Shown here: positions 36,442 to 46,758 of the stretch, piece after piece
How positions within the stretch are numbered: the first letter of the stretch is position 1
Layout: each line of letters opens with the position of its first letter
Notes under the pieces: generated by a model
What the model was told of the DNA's origin: nothing
Database searches by the model: none
What the model saw: only the letters and a program-made list of their open reading frames with translations
Program-made: the position numbers and the translations under genes
NCBI GenBank assembly: GCA_023105745.1
Contig: JALGQZ010000001.1
Location: 54,506,937-54,570,936 of the forward strand
DNA: 64,000 bases
Direction: 5' to 3'
DNA from: Austropuccinia psidii
Lineage: Eukaryota; Basidiomycota; Pucciniomycetes; Pucciniales; Sphaerophragmiaceae

Positions 36442-36908
36442 GAAATGGATAGGGATTTTGGCTGCGACTTCAGGGTCATAAGCTGGATTGCTCTTGACAT
36501 TATCCAGTGGCCATCTGCATTGGTATGACTTCTAACTTCCTTGTATATGATGGTCATGCTTCCTCTATACTCCTGGATGGCTATTTGCCATCTCAGCATG
36601 TGCCTATTTGTAGTCTTCATGTTCAGTAAAGACCTCAAGGCTGTGCAGTCTGTGTAGACTTCAAACAATGCACCCTCCAGATAATAGTGGAGTTTTTCTA
36701 GAGCCCAGACTAGACATAGACACTCAGTCTGGGTGGCCCCATACCTGGATTCTGAATCCTTCAGTTGCCTAGAGATGTAGCAAATTACTCCTTCTCTTGG
36801 TTCACCATCCACAATTTGTCTTTTGTGAAGGGCTGCTCCTAGGCCATGACTACATGCTGCATCTATACATAGCTTGAATGGTAGTTCAAAGTCAAGTAAG
36901 ATGAGCAC
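36432..36908 (-). pseudogene. RNase H of Element 3
   Basis: 158 residues. [38 protein letters not shown] and VYTDCTALRSLLNMKT supply the acidic active-site residues. After HTNADG the frame shifts, so the following linker is out of frame. A single stop (36921-36923) separates it from the reverse transcriptase in the same frame. Confidence 0.88.
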
Positions 36909-36923
36909 AGGTGCATTTGTGAG

Positions 36924-37706
36924 TTAATATTTGATCCTCTCATATGCATCCCTCCTCTCCTTGGTGATTTCAAAAACTACATCTTTTGAACACAACTTGT
37001 ATAAACTACTAGTTATGTGGGCAAAATTCTTGATGTGATTTCTATAGTAGCTAGCAAACCCAAGGAAACATTGCATCTCTTTGATGCTCTTTGGTACTGG
37101 CTTTTGCAGTACTGCTGCTACCTTATTCTGGTCAATTGCCAGACTAAGACCTGAGACTTTATGTCCTAGAGCCAGTAGCTCTTGTTGGCCAGAATTAAAC
37201 TTTTTCAGTGAAATCTTCAGATTGATGGCTGTACATTTGCTTAGCACTCTGTCTATGTAATGTACATGGTCTTCCCATGTCTCTGAGTATATAATGATAT
37301 CATCAATGTATACCACCATCCAGGCTTCCAATATTTCTTCTTGAAATATTGTGTCCATCATACTTTGGAAGTGGGCTGGTGCATTTTTGATGCCAAATGG
37401 CATCCTAGTGTACTCATATATACGCATATGGCATATTATTCTGAGTAGTTTCATGGAGTTTGATATAATTCCATTTTTGTGGAAGCCTTTCATACAATCC
37501 ATTTTGGTTATGTATTTGGCTTTTGCCATTTTATCCAAAGCATGAGGTATCCTGGGTATAGGGTACCTGTCTGCTTTTGTGTAGTTATTCAGAGCTCTGA
37601 AGTCTGCACACAGTCTAGACTTGCCATCATGCCAGGTGATTAGGACAGAAGTGGTTATTTCCACTATTTCATTATGTCCAATCTTCCTAATGACATCCTT
37701 GTCCAA
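36924..37706 (-). pseudogene. pol: reverse transcriptase of Element 3
   Basis: 260 residues in one open piece. Fingers: [20 protein letters not shown] and [10 protein letters not shown]. Palm: [17 protein letters not shown], then an intact VVYIDDII box at residues 132-138. Thumb/connection: [20 protein letters not shown] and [14 protein letters not shown]. It ends in a stop after ERIKY. A frameshift lies between this piece and the protease piece (37707-37876). The catalytic residues are intact, unlike in Element 2. Confidence 0.93.
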
Positions 37707-37876
37707 GAGTTCATTGATATGTTTCCAATTTCTTTCCTGGTTTCCAGGCTTTCTGGATAAGGAGGTCTCCTGAGGATTGGTGGATAAGATCTTTCAAGAT
37801 CCAGATATAGTTCTATATCATGGCCTTTGATCTTGCCTAATGGTTCTTCACAAATGGAAAATGCTGGTCTGTTCTT

Positions 37877-38749
37877 TCACAGCATCTTCAGTAAACTTAG
37901 TTTTTGTTTACTGGTGAGGGTAGTGCTAAACTGTCCCTCTCTGAATTCATTCAGAAGTTCTTCTAGTGGATCTTGAGAAGATATATGGTATATTTCAAGT
38001 GAAAATTTCTTTCCCTTGTTGGTACCAATGGTAATGTGCCTATTTTTACAGTTATAAATATCTATGCCATACATCCTCTGGTAGTCTGTTCCTAGTAAGA
38101 ATCCTTGGATGTGGGAATCATTAAGCACTACAAACTCTGGGTTGAGTCTGATATTACCCTTCCTGTGGGGTATAATTATCTCTTTGATAATTTTACCAAT
38201 GGAAGTCATCTTCCCTAAGGCACTTTTAAAGCTGTTTGCCTTGGTGGGAAAAAGCTGTTTTTCCCAATTTGGGAAGTGGTCATCCAGATAATTTTTGCCC
38301 ACTATGGAGCAGTGTGCTCCACTATCAATGATCAGTGGATGCTGAGCATTGTCAATACAGACAGTCATCTTTGTGGCTGTTCCATGTATATATGCCATTC
38401 CTTTGGTTGGTGTAACCAGGAATGTTTGTGCATCTTGTGTATGTTTGCACAAGTTTTTGTTGGCAGTATCTTGTGGCATGCTTGCTTCCAACTGTATGTC
38501 CTGGATTTCCAGTGGGGTTTCCCCTTGGTACTCCACTAGAAAGTCTTCTCTTGGGTCCTGTTTATCATCAGATTGTTCTCTGATGGCATCACCCATAGAG
38601 TCTGATTCAGAATCCTCTGTTGGGGATTCCTCCTCTGGGACTTTCTCAATGGCATAGACTTTTTTCTTTGCCTTTGGACAGTTGTTGGCATAGTGGTCTG
38701 TTGAGCCACAATTGTGAAAAGAATTTCTCTTCTTTGCCACTTCTTCCAC
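37877..38749 (-). pseudogene. zinc knuckle and protease of Element 3
   Basis: 290 residues in the gag frame. The start has HNCGSTDHYANNC (residues about 13-25), a CCHC knuckle lacking its first Cys: the residue before HNC is Phe (SFHNC). An acidic linker follows (PEEESPTEDSESDSMGD), then the protease with PLIIDSGAHCSIVGKNYL (about 138-155) and IQGFLLGTDYQRMYG (about 212-226). It ends with KLSLLKML and a stop. A stop at 38816 separates it from gag in the same frame. Confidence 0.88.
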
Positions 38750-38815
38750 TCTTTCTTTGGGTTCGTTTTTAAACTCTACCCTGAAAGGTTGTTTCTTTTT
38801 GAAACCACTGCTCTT

Positions 38816-40333
38816 CTATGGGGTGAATTTCCCTATATTAGTCCTTTTCCTTATGTCTTGTAAGGTGTTGGCAATTTCATCTAGAGTGCAATTTTGGTTG
38901 CATCTGCATCTTACTGCATGCTCTAGTTCTCCTGGCAGTTGTGTCAGGAGTTTGTGATTCCTCATTTGAATGTTCATCTGAGGATCAATGGCTTTAAGTC
39001 TCTTGGACTGTCTAAGACACCACTCATATGGATCTTTGTCCACAGAGTATTTGTCATTGTCAAATGACATGGTCTTTTGCCATATCCAAGTTGCATTACT
39101 GTAATTTTGTATGGTTTGACTCTTCCACCATGACCAGTTCCTTCTGCCATGGATTTCTTTCATTTCTGTGTACCATATACTAGCATGACCTTTAAATGCA
39201 GTATTCAGTCTAGCAGTAATCCAGTAATCTGGTATGCTTGGTACATCAATGAAGAGTCTATCAATATAATCTATGAGTTCCATATGATCATATTCTCCTG
39301 TTCCAGAGAATTCGGGCCAGCTTGAGGCCTCAGGAAGCTGTTTCAAGGCTTCCTTCTCTGAATAAGACATGCCATCCCCATCCTGGCATTTTGATGGAGA
39401 TCTTGCCTTATTCATCAACATGGAATCTGGTTTAATGTCATCTGGTTGATATGGATTTTCCATAACTTGGCCTTGTGGTTGGGGCTTCAAGTTATGGTAG
39501 ACATTAAACAATTTGTTTATGTCTTGGTCCAGACAATCCCTGTCCCTTTTGCTGTGATGTTGTTCTTCAAAGACTAGATTCAGTCTTTTGTTAATTTCTT
39601 CAGAGGCTTTTCTCAATTGAGCATGTCCTTCTTGAAGATTTTTAACTATTTTTTCCATGGAGGCTTGTAGTTTTTTCATCCTCTTATGGCTGGCTTCAAG
39701 TTCTGCAAACGTCTTTGCAGATTGCTCAGCATATTGGGACATTTGTAACCACAGTGTATCACTGTTGATGTTACTCTCAGATGTGACAATGTTATGTTCA
39801 GTCTCAGTGGGGGTAATGTTTCTATTACTAGGACTACTGATTATAGAGTGGTTTACAACTACTTCTGGTTCTTGCGCACTTCTTTTTCCAAATCCAACAG
39901 CTTCTGAATCATAGGGTCTGACTCTTTCCTCCTCTGGTTGAAGGAGGATTTTTTCTTGCCCTTGTTCCATTTTCTTCTCCTTGAAACTTCCTGGAATTGT
40001 GAAGAATGGTGACTCTTGGCCACTGATCTGCTGGTTTCTGAATGGTGTGAAGCCACTGGAGAGCTTATTTGGCCTGCTCCTTGTGAGCCTGAAGGAATCT
40101 GAGTAGGCCCTGTCTGGGTTAACTGTTCTTCTATAGCTTGGATAGTGGCTTGATTCTCCCTTATCCTCTGTGCCCTTGCCTCCAGGAGTCTGAACTGCCT
40201 GGTAGGATTCCAACCTTTGGTGATTACCATCAGGTCTTTGAAGTCTATCTTCTTGAGATAGATCTTCTGGCAACTCGCTCCAAGTTCTGCCCAGTGAGAT
40301 GCAAGGTTGAACCTCTTGTTGTCCATGCTCCAT
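38816..40333 (-). CDS. gag: gag of Element 3, 505 residues, probably C-terminally truncated
   Basis: The longest intact frame of the element. Residues 1-158 overlap the end of ORF1 in a different frame and contain TRSRPNKLSSGFTPFRNQQI. About 195-275 is a likely coiled coil (KTFAELEASHKRMKKLQASM..., LFNVYHNL). About 330-470 is the rust gypsy gag core: EASSWPEFSGTGEYDHMELI, HASIWYTEMKEIHGRRNWSW and HKLLTQLPGELEHAV. It ends NIGKFTP followed by a stop at 38813-38815. The same frame resumes at 38749 with the zinc knuckle and protease, so the stop is probably a mutation. The start ATG at 40333 is the first Met in this frame after a stop upstream. Confidence 0.75.
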   Translation of the reverse strand: MEHGQQEVQPCISLGRTWSELPEDLSQEDRLQRPDGNHQRLESYQAVQTPGGKGTEDKGESSHYPSYRRTVNPDRAYSDSFRLTRSRPNKLSSGFTPFRNQQISGQESPFFTIPGSFKEKKMEQGQEKILLQPEEERVRPYDSEAVGFGKRSAQEPEVVVNHSIISSPSNRNITPTETEHNIVTSESNINSDTLWLQMSQYAEQSAKTFAELEASHKRMKKLQASMEKIVKNLQEGHAQLRKASEEINKRLNLVFEEQHHSKRDRDCLDQDINKLFNVYHNLKPQPQGQVMENPYQPDDIKPDSMLMNKARSPSKCQDGDGMSYSEKEALKQLPEASSWPEFSGTGEYDHMELIDYIDRLFIDVPSIPDYWITARLNTAFKGHASIWYTEMKEIHGRRNWSWWKSQTIQNYSNATWIWQKTMSFDNDKYSVDKDPYEWCLRQSKRLKAIDPQMNIQMRNHKLLTQLPGELEHAVRCRCNQNCTLDEIANTLQDIRKRTNIGKFTP

Positions 40334-40980
40334 TGGAATAAGTCCTTGAGGAGTTGGTGGAGCTGAAGAACTTGATCCATGTCTTTCCAGTCCTCTGGTT
40401 TGAGGTCTCCATTGAATTGGAGTGTGAATGGAAAAGTTGATATTATCTCCCTCATTGTTTTGTCATCCACTACTGTGTCCAAGGTGTCCTCTTTCAGGCC
40501 TTCTGGTTCTGGACAAACCTTTTCTGTCCTCTGGTTGGTTCCTTTGGAAGCCAAGAACTCTGAGGTGTACAAGTGACAGGTTAATGTTTTCAAGCAGTCA
40601 AAAACTTTACATTCTTAGGGTATTTACCTTTGACTGTGCCTTGTACAAATTTGTTGTCTTCTGATTTGGGCAATTTACCTTTAGAGGTTACAACTGGGTT
40701 AATTATAGTAATTTTCCCTGTACAAGCTATCAAGGTTTGTGTACCTTGTATTGAAGCAGAATTTCATGGTTTTCTACTCTTCTGTGTGGCAATTGGTGTC
40801 CACTTCTTTTCTGTTATCAGGCCTTCACTGTGCCTCTTTCCTTTGCCTTTGCTGCCCTCTGGTTCTGAGGGTGTCACCGGTGTGTTGGCCTGTGACTGTC
40901 TTTCAAGTGGTATGAAGTTATCTTCCACTGAATCAAAACAGGAAAAAGAGGGCTTAATGTCAGTTAAGACTTCTTAAAAT
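39859..40980 (-). CDS. ORF1 of Element 3, spliced, overlapping gag
   Basis: The main exon gives 244 codons from the ATG at 40593. It contains FPFTLQFNGDLKPEDWKDMD, LFQWSMDNKRFNLASHWAEL, VITKGWNPTRQFRLLEARA and a basic tail ending in IQKLLDLEKEVRKNQK. Upstream in the same message, reading DSVEDNFIPLERQSQ and NKFVQGTVK (about 40930-40630), lies a probable first exon. An intron at 40560-40627 joins the two in frame as VK|EFLASKG, which would skip the ATG at 40593. The first exon carries one stop (RKP*NSAS). Function unknown; the fold is not recognised. The last 475 bases overlap gag in another frame with no stops in either frame, as in Element 2. Confidence 0.55.
40560..40627 (-). other. Probable intron in ORF1 of Element 3
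   Basis: Minus-strand donor AAAG|GTAAATA and acceptor CACCTCAG|AGTTC, 68 bases. Unspliced, the upstream exon meets a stop within 15 codons. Position within ORF1 resembles the intron of Element 2. Confidence 0.5.
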
Positions 40981-41508
40981 GCTGTTTGCATGTCTAAGAA
41001 TGGCCTCTGGGCTTGTATATTACTACAATGTGCCCTTGTACAATGATAGTGTAATTGAATTGACAATTTCACGTCAGAAACACAGCTTACTGATATTTGG
41101 TATACTATTTGTATACCAATATCTCACAGATTACTTGTAATTAGCAAGTATAGTCTGTCAAAAGTGGTGTATAACAGGGAAATTGAGTTAACAATATGTC
41201 CAACCACGCCTCAACTGTCGGTTTATCAGTATGAGGTGTCTTACTTTAATTAAAAAAAAAGACAGTATTAATGGCCCAAGTGTTTTTATATGTAAAACAC
41301 ACCAAAAATAAGGGTCTTGTGGCTATTAGCCACGTGACAGATACTCTTAAAATATGAGTATAAAGTGGTATATATACCAAAAAAGGAAAATATATATATA
41401 ATATATAGTTTTTAAGAAAGATTTACGCCTAAAAAGAAAAAAACAATTGTCAGAAAGTGAGAAATAAGAGAAAAAACTCACTTATAAGGGTCCAAAAAAG
41501 GTTGAAAA

Positions 41509-41527
41509 CACAGTTAGGCCCCCAAAA
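41509..41527 (-). other. Primer-binding site of Element 3
   Basis: Minus strand TTTTGGGGGCCTAACTGTG follows the 5' LTR directly and shares TTTGGGGGCC with Element 2. Confidence 0.65.
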
Positions 41528-42978
41528 TGTCAGATGGAGTCTATGTTGAAGCAGTAAGTAGGCTATTTATAGCTAGAAATTTGACTGTGACATGTAAAAA
41601 ATGATTTAAGATAATAGTGTTTTATGTAAAATTAAGATTTATAATGTAATTAAAGGTTTCTATCATTAAATAATAGTGGTGGTGAGCGCTATTGAGAACC
41701 CTGGGTGCAGTCTTACCAGTTGGATTACAATAATAAGAGCTAAAATAATTATAATTATAATTATAATTATAATTATACCTAATTATTACCCAAGATTAAG
41801 ACTGTTTTTGACAGTTTACTATGTAGGGTATTCAAGAGAAGGATGAGGAAAGAATTCTGGCTGTGAAAAGCCTCCTTTTTATTCTGAAATGGGGTGGAAA
41901 GGGTGCCAGACCTTTCCACGTAGAGGAAGTGAAGATTTTTCACTCTCTGGGACTGGCTTGTGGTTTACAAACAGCCTGTATAGCCTGTAATGGGCTCAGA
42001 TGTGGTTTTGTAACCAAATCTGGGCAGTTTTCACCAATAGAGGGTGAACATTTTCATCTAGGGACCTCACAGCCTGATTCTGACATGTATGACGTGTAGA
42101 ATGCTGTACAGAAACTGTATGGTACCCCAGTATTGACTGAAAAATGAGGTATTGAAGTAAAAACCAAGCTTATTAGTCTATTTGAAACCTCATATTCATG
42201 GTTATGGGATATTATCCCATGGTAAGGCTGTATATGACAGCCGGTGGGAATCTGACCTTAACACAGCCATAGCTTTGTCAATTCTTGAGATATCAACCTC
42301 AAAATTGGTTCAGTGTGTAGCCCTCTATGTGCTCTACACAATGGTACATCATTTGGTATGGGTATCATTAGATATGGAAAAGTTATCCCATGTACAAGAG
42401 TTTTGTACATTTGCATGGTATAGGCAAAAAGCTGTATTGAGCTTATTTGCCCCATAACTTTCGTTCTAGTTGAGCTATGAGGCAATGAATGACACCATGA
42501 GATAGCCCTGATTGTTCTCTTTCCAAAAATACCCCACTTTAGGTATCTCACACTAAAACTTCAAAAGTTAGATGAGAGGTGAATGTTTTGTTCACCCTTA
42601 TTTGGCCTGAAATTGACCATAACTCCAGTAATATTGGTTCTAGCTCATTTTGGCTGGTACCATTGGATAGCCCTGGCTTAGAGCTTCATTCTGAATACCC
42701 ATTTGATGGGGTTAAGCCTCCCCTTCTGGATTTTAGATGGGAGGTGAAAATCAAGGTTTATGCTCAGCAATAACTTTGAGCAGGAATAACTTTGTTATTC
42801 TTTGTCCTATGGTAGTGGAACTTATATTTTCAGAAAAGGGGTGAGTTTCCACTTTTGTTTGATAGCTTTTGAGCTGATTTGGCTCAGCTCCATGTTTTGG
42901 TGGTATCTTGGCTGTACCATTAGTTTATGGTATTTTGGCTGTCATGCTTGTGCTCTGGTTTTGACTCACAAGCTGACA
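41528..42978 (-). repeat. 5' LTR of Element 3 (LTR-D)
   Basis: Plus strand TGTCAGATGGAG to CAAGCTGACA, 1451 bases. It contains an (AATTAT)n run near 41750-41775 that is not expanded in the partner LTR, accounting for part of the length difference. Confidence 0.94.
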
Positions 42979-42983
42979 AATTT

Positions 42984-44749
42984 GAACGATCTCAACTGGT
43001 GGAAACATAAGTGCTAGAATAAGGTCCATAATTAGGAGAACCATCAACAAAACTAAAAATATATGGGCCAAAGTCATCAGCTGGTATCAAGAAAATGAAA
43101 TTAATTAAACAAAGACTGGGCTACCTTTCATACCACAAACTGAAATGAATGAATCAACAGGAACTCCCTTCCCTCAAGTGAACATGATGCTTATATAGAA
43201 AAAAAAGACTTTCAAGGAAAGAACTAAACTTTATTCCATGAACAGATTTCTGGAAAATTAATGATGAACCTACAAAAAAAAATATTTTCATGGAGACAAT
43301 ATGAGAATTAAAATTTACATATTGAAGGAGCTGTTGAGGTAGAGAAAAACAAAAATGAAGTAACTCATAAGCTAATTAAAGCCAATAGTATGTTATATTA
43401 GGTTTTGTCAAGGGCTCAGGAACTATAAAACTACCACACATACTTGGTAAAAAATTTTTTACATATATGAGAAGAAGAAGTCCCTACAAGATATGCAAAT
43501 TGAAATAAAATCAGGAATTAACCTTGATAAATACTCCAAAGACTCACTGGAAGATTTGAAAAATGAAATTATTGAATATTTTCAATATGAAGAATTAGTA
43601 AAAGCATACAATAAATCCATGAAAAATAGAAACAAAGACTCCCAAACATATGAAATAAATTAAGAACAAACAAATGAGAAATTGAAGAACTCAAACTTGT
43701 ATTGAAACATCTGGATGCATACATAAGTAATCACTCCTTAAAAAAAGGAGAACCATAATAATATTTACATTCAAAACCAGAATAATGCTTAGTATGCATA
43801 AACATCTCACCATTTAAAAGATACCTGATGAGAACTATACTTTATAGAATTATAACCCACAGCCCTGAGGAAGATTTACAAGGAAAAATATATTTTCTTG
43901 GATAAAGAAAGAACTTTTAAGTGCCATGATCCAATTTCTGATTTGAAATTCTCAAAACCCAAAGAAGAGCCATACTCAATAATTCTGCTATACAATGAAA
44001 TAAAATATAAATAAAAATAGAGGATAGAAATAGTGAAAGAAAATAAACTGTGGGGAGATATTCCAGAATTTTACATGTCAAAATCAAAACTCAAGAATAT
44101 ATTACAAATTCAGAAAGCATAAAAATTAGCTTAAGAAACAGATACTGGGGAGAAATCTTCCTTTAAGTTTTTCAAGAAGACATGAATTGTACACTTATGA
44201 TATGGTCACAAGAGGGCTTCAATTTGGAAAATATGTAAATTATTGGTTGAAGGCTTTACTGAGAAGGGTATGGATACCTCTTTATACACAAGGACGGATT
44301 CATAAGGAGCTAGAAAGCTAAACCCCTAGAAGAAAGGAAGACAATTGCAGAAATGGCTAAGAATGTATGTGTGGATAGAATTCTTTAGGAAAAAAGAAAA
44401 AGAAACTTTTTTTGCATAAATGAGATATCCTTTTTCTGAATGTAAAAAAAACTTGATAAAAAACTCAAGAGATTGAAACAAATTCTATGAATTCAGATAT
44501 GTTTATTCAAAATTTTCAGCTTTAAAGAATACAATGAGGATACATTTAAAGAAAATAAATGAGGGTGGTTCTCTATGTGTCAATATACCTCTAATGGCTT
44601 GTTTTTTTGGGATGAAATAATTGTAAATTTAAATATAAATTTGATGATTTTAAATATTTTTACTCAAAACTACTCATAGAAAAAGTAAATTTCATGAAAT
44701 ACAAGACTTTGAAGTAAAATGAACACCCACTTTGAGATGCCAAAGCTTT
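42984..44749 (+). other. AT-rich relic right of Element 3
   Basis: Continues the DNA interrupted by Element 3. Short plus-strand fragments (AKVISWYQENE near 43060, ESTGTPFPQVNMMLI near 43160) look like protein remnants but I cannot assign them. The rest is AT-rich with frequent stops. It may be the downstream part of the third-lineage relic. Confidence 0.3.
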
Positions 44750-44754
44750 GTTTT

Positions 44755-46582
44755 TGTAAGGTGTGGATATGAAACTTTGATTAAAAATACAGTACTTTTC
44801 CTGTCCTCAAAATTTGTATAAGGTAAAAATCAATTAAAAAAAAGTAAGAAATATTATTTTCAAAAGAAAACACGCCAATTTTATTGTTTATAACCTTATT
44901 AGTATAAAACAATAATATTTATAAAGATTTATTGTTTTACCAACAATAAAAATTTATCCAAAAATACTCTACAAGAGATATTTAAGGCTACAAAAGAAAT
45001 TTCTTCAAGAGCAATTTAAATTAGAGTTAATTGAGCAAAGAACTGCAAGCAATTCATTAAAGAACAAAGTATTTAAAAAGAATATGAGAGAGAAAACACG
45101 CCCAAAAGTGACCAGAGTGAATTAGGAAACAAAGTGACAAAGTTTACAGTGATGAAAGATGCTTTAATTCACTTTTGGGGTGGTTCAGGGGTAAAAATGA
45201 TTATAAGAGTTACAAACAATGATTATAATAATTTTTTCACGTGGTTAAAAGGATTACAATGATTTAAGAAAGGTAGTTGGACTCTTTTATTGATTTATTT
45301 AACAATGTTTAAACTAATTATAAAAGGAAAAGATTCTAACATGAAGAGAAAAGTGGGGCAAAGAAGAAATTCTTTTATAGCCATCAATTTACTTACTCCA
45401 AAAGTAAATTTTACTCTTGTAAGTCGTGAAAAACAGTCTGAAAACAGAAACGTTAATTATGGCAGCATTGAACCCTGGTTTAGACCAAAAAAGGGCTGGT
45501 TTAAGCCATTTTTAGCCATTTTAGACCCTGAAATCAGCCATTACAAAAGCAATACCTGGTCCAGAGCCTTAAAAACGCGTCATAATGTGTGTAAGAGGCG
45601 TAGAAATCAGTTAAAGCTGTTTTTACTAAGATTGTTTTAACTTAAGGGTAGTTTTACCCTCTTGGCAGCAGTTAAATCCACCCTGGTTGGTATCAAAACC
45701 TCATCATCAATTGAGTCACAGACCCTGTGACTCAATTCCAGGCCAAACATAATCAGCGTTTGCGTGGATTTTGACATCCCATGCCAGTAAGCAAGGATCT
45801 TGGGGGTCTGACTCCCCCTTAGAGCTAGAGTTCCTTTTCCCCCCCAATTTTAATCTTTCCAATTTATTTTTTCCTTGAATTCCTCATCATGTATTATACT
45901 TGTAATTTACATATGTAATTCAATTTAATTGTACAATGAGATACAGTAATAATTGACACCTCATATGTAAATCAAAGCTCACTTATGTAATACATGTGCA
46001 CATTTTCAAATTCCAATTCAATTCAATTGAAAATACTTCATTTCCTCATAGCTTCTAAACTAAACACAAACCCTCAATTTTAACACAAAATTTGGTGGTT
46101 AAAACCACGTGTGGTTTGAATTAAATTAAAGTTTAGAGGATTTTCAACTTTTGTATTGAAAATACTAAAAACTTAATTTAAGCTTATTTAGAGTTGAGTT
46201 ACAAAAACTTTACTCAGAGGTGACCCCACCTAATTATTTATGTGGAATAAAATGGTGAAATAATTATTATATTTTTATATATTGGATAAAAAGCTTCAGT
46301 ATATTTTATATAACGTTTTACCAAATATGTTTTAATTTCACAATTTATATTGAAAATTTGTTTTTACTTAATTTTTACAAGTAAAAATATAATTTCATAA
46401 TTTTAAATTTTATTGTAATTTTATTTTTAAATTATAATTAAACTTTGGTTTTTAAATATAAATTTGTATTTATATTTTTATTTTTATTTTTATAATGTAA
46501 ATAAATTTGTTTTATTTATATTTGTGTCTTAATTTATCTTTTGTAGTCTTTTGGGTATATGAAAATACCTCTAAGGCTCACA
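44755..46582 (-). repeat. Solo LTR (LTR-B family)
   Basis: Plus strand TGTAAGGTGTGG to AAGGCTCACA, 1828 bases, flanked by GTTTT at 44750-44754 and 46583-46587. Very like the LTRs of Element 2 and of the same length as 15130-16957, so probably one of the younger solo copies. Confidence 0.93.
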
Positions 46583-46758
46583 GTTTTTAGGGGATTGACT
46601 GTTGGAGAATGAAGAAATTTGGTATCAAATATAAAATGAATAATCAAAACAAATAATTCATTTTTCAATATAAAGAGGGAGCTGAAGAATATCATTCATA
46701 AAGCTCCTAATCCAGAGGAGAAGAGATTCTAGAAGAAAAGATGTTATTTGAGGAGCTT

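Larger units (their letters stand above)
33276..42978 (-). mobile_element. Element 3: near-complete Ty3/gypsy retrotransposon
   Basis: 9703 bases flanked by AATTT at 33271-33275 and 42979-42983, with LTRs of 1438 and 1451 bases. The minus strand carries primer site, ORF1 (with an intron), overlapping gag, zinc knuckle plus protease, reverse transcriptase, RNase H, integrase and a chromo-like C-terminus, then a polypurine tract. Every domain is present, but pol is interrupted by a few stops and two frameshifts. By eye the LTRs differ at more than ten places in the first 260 bases, so the insertion is not recent. Confidence 0.95.
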
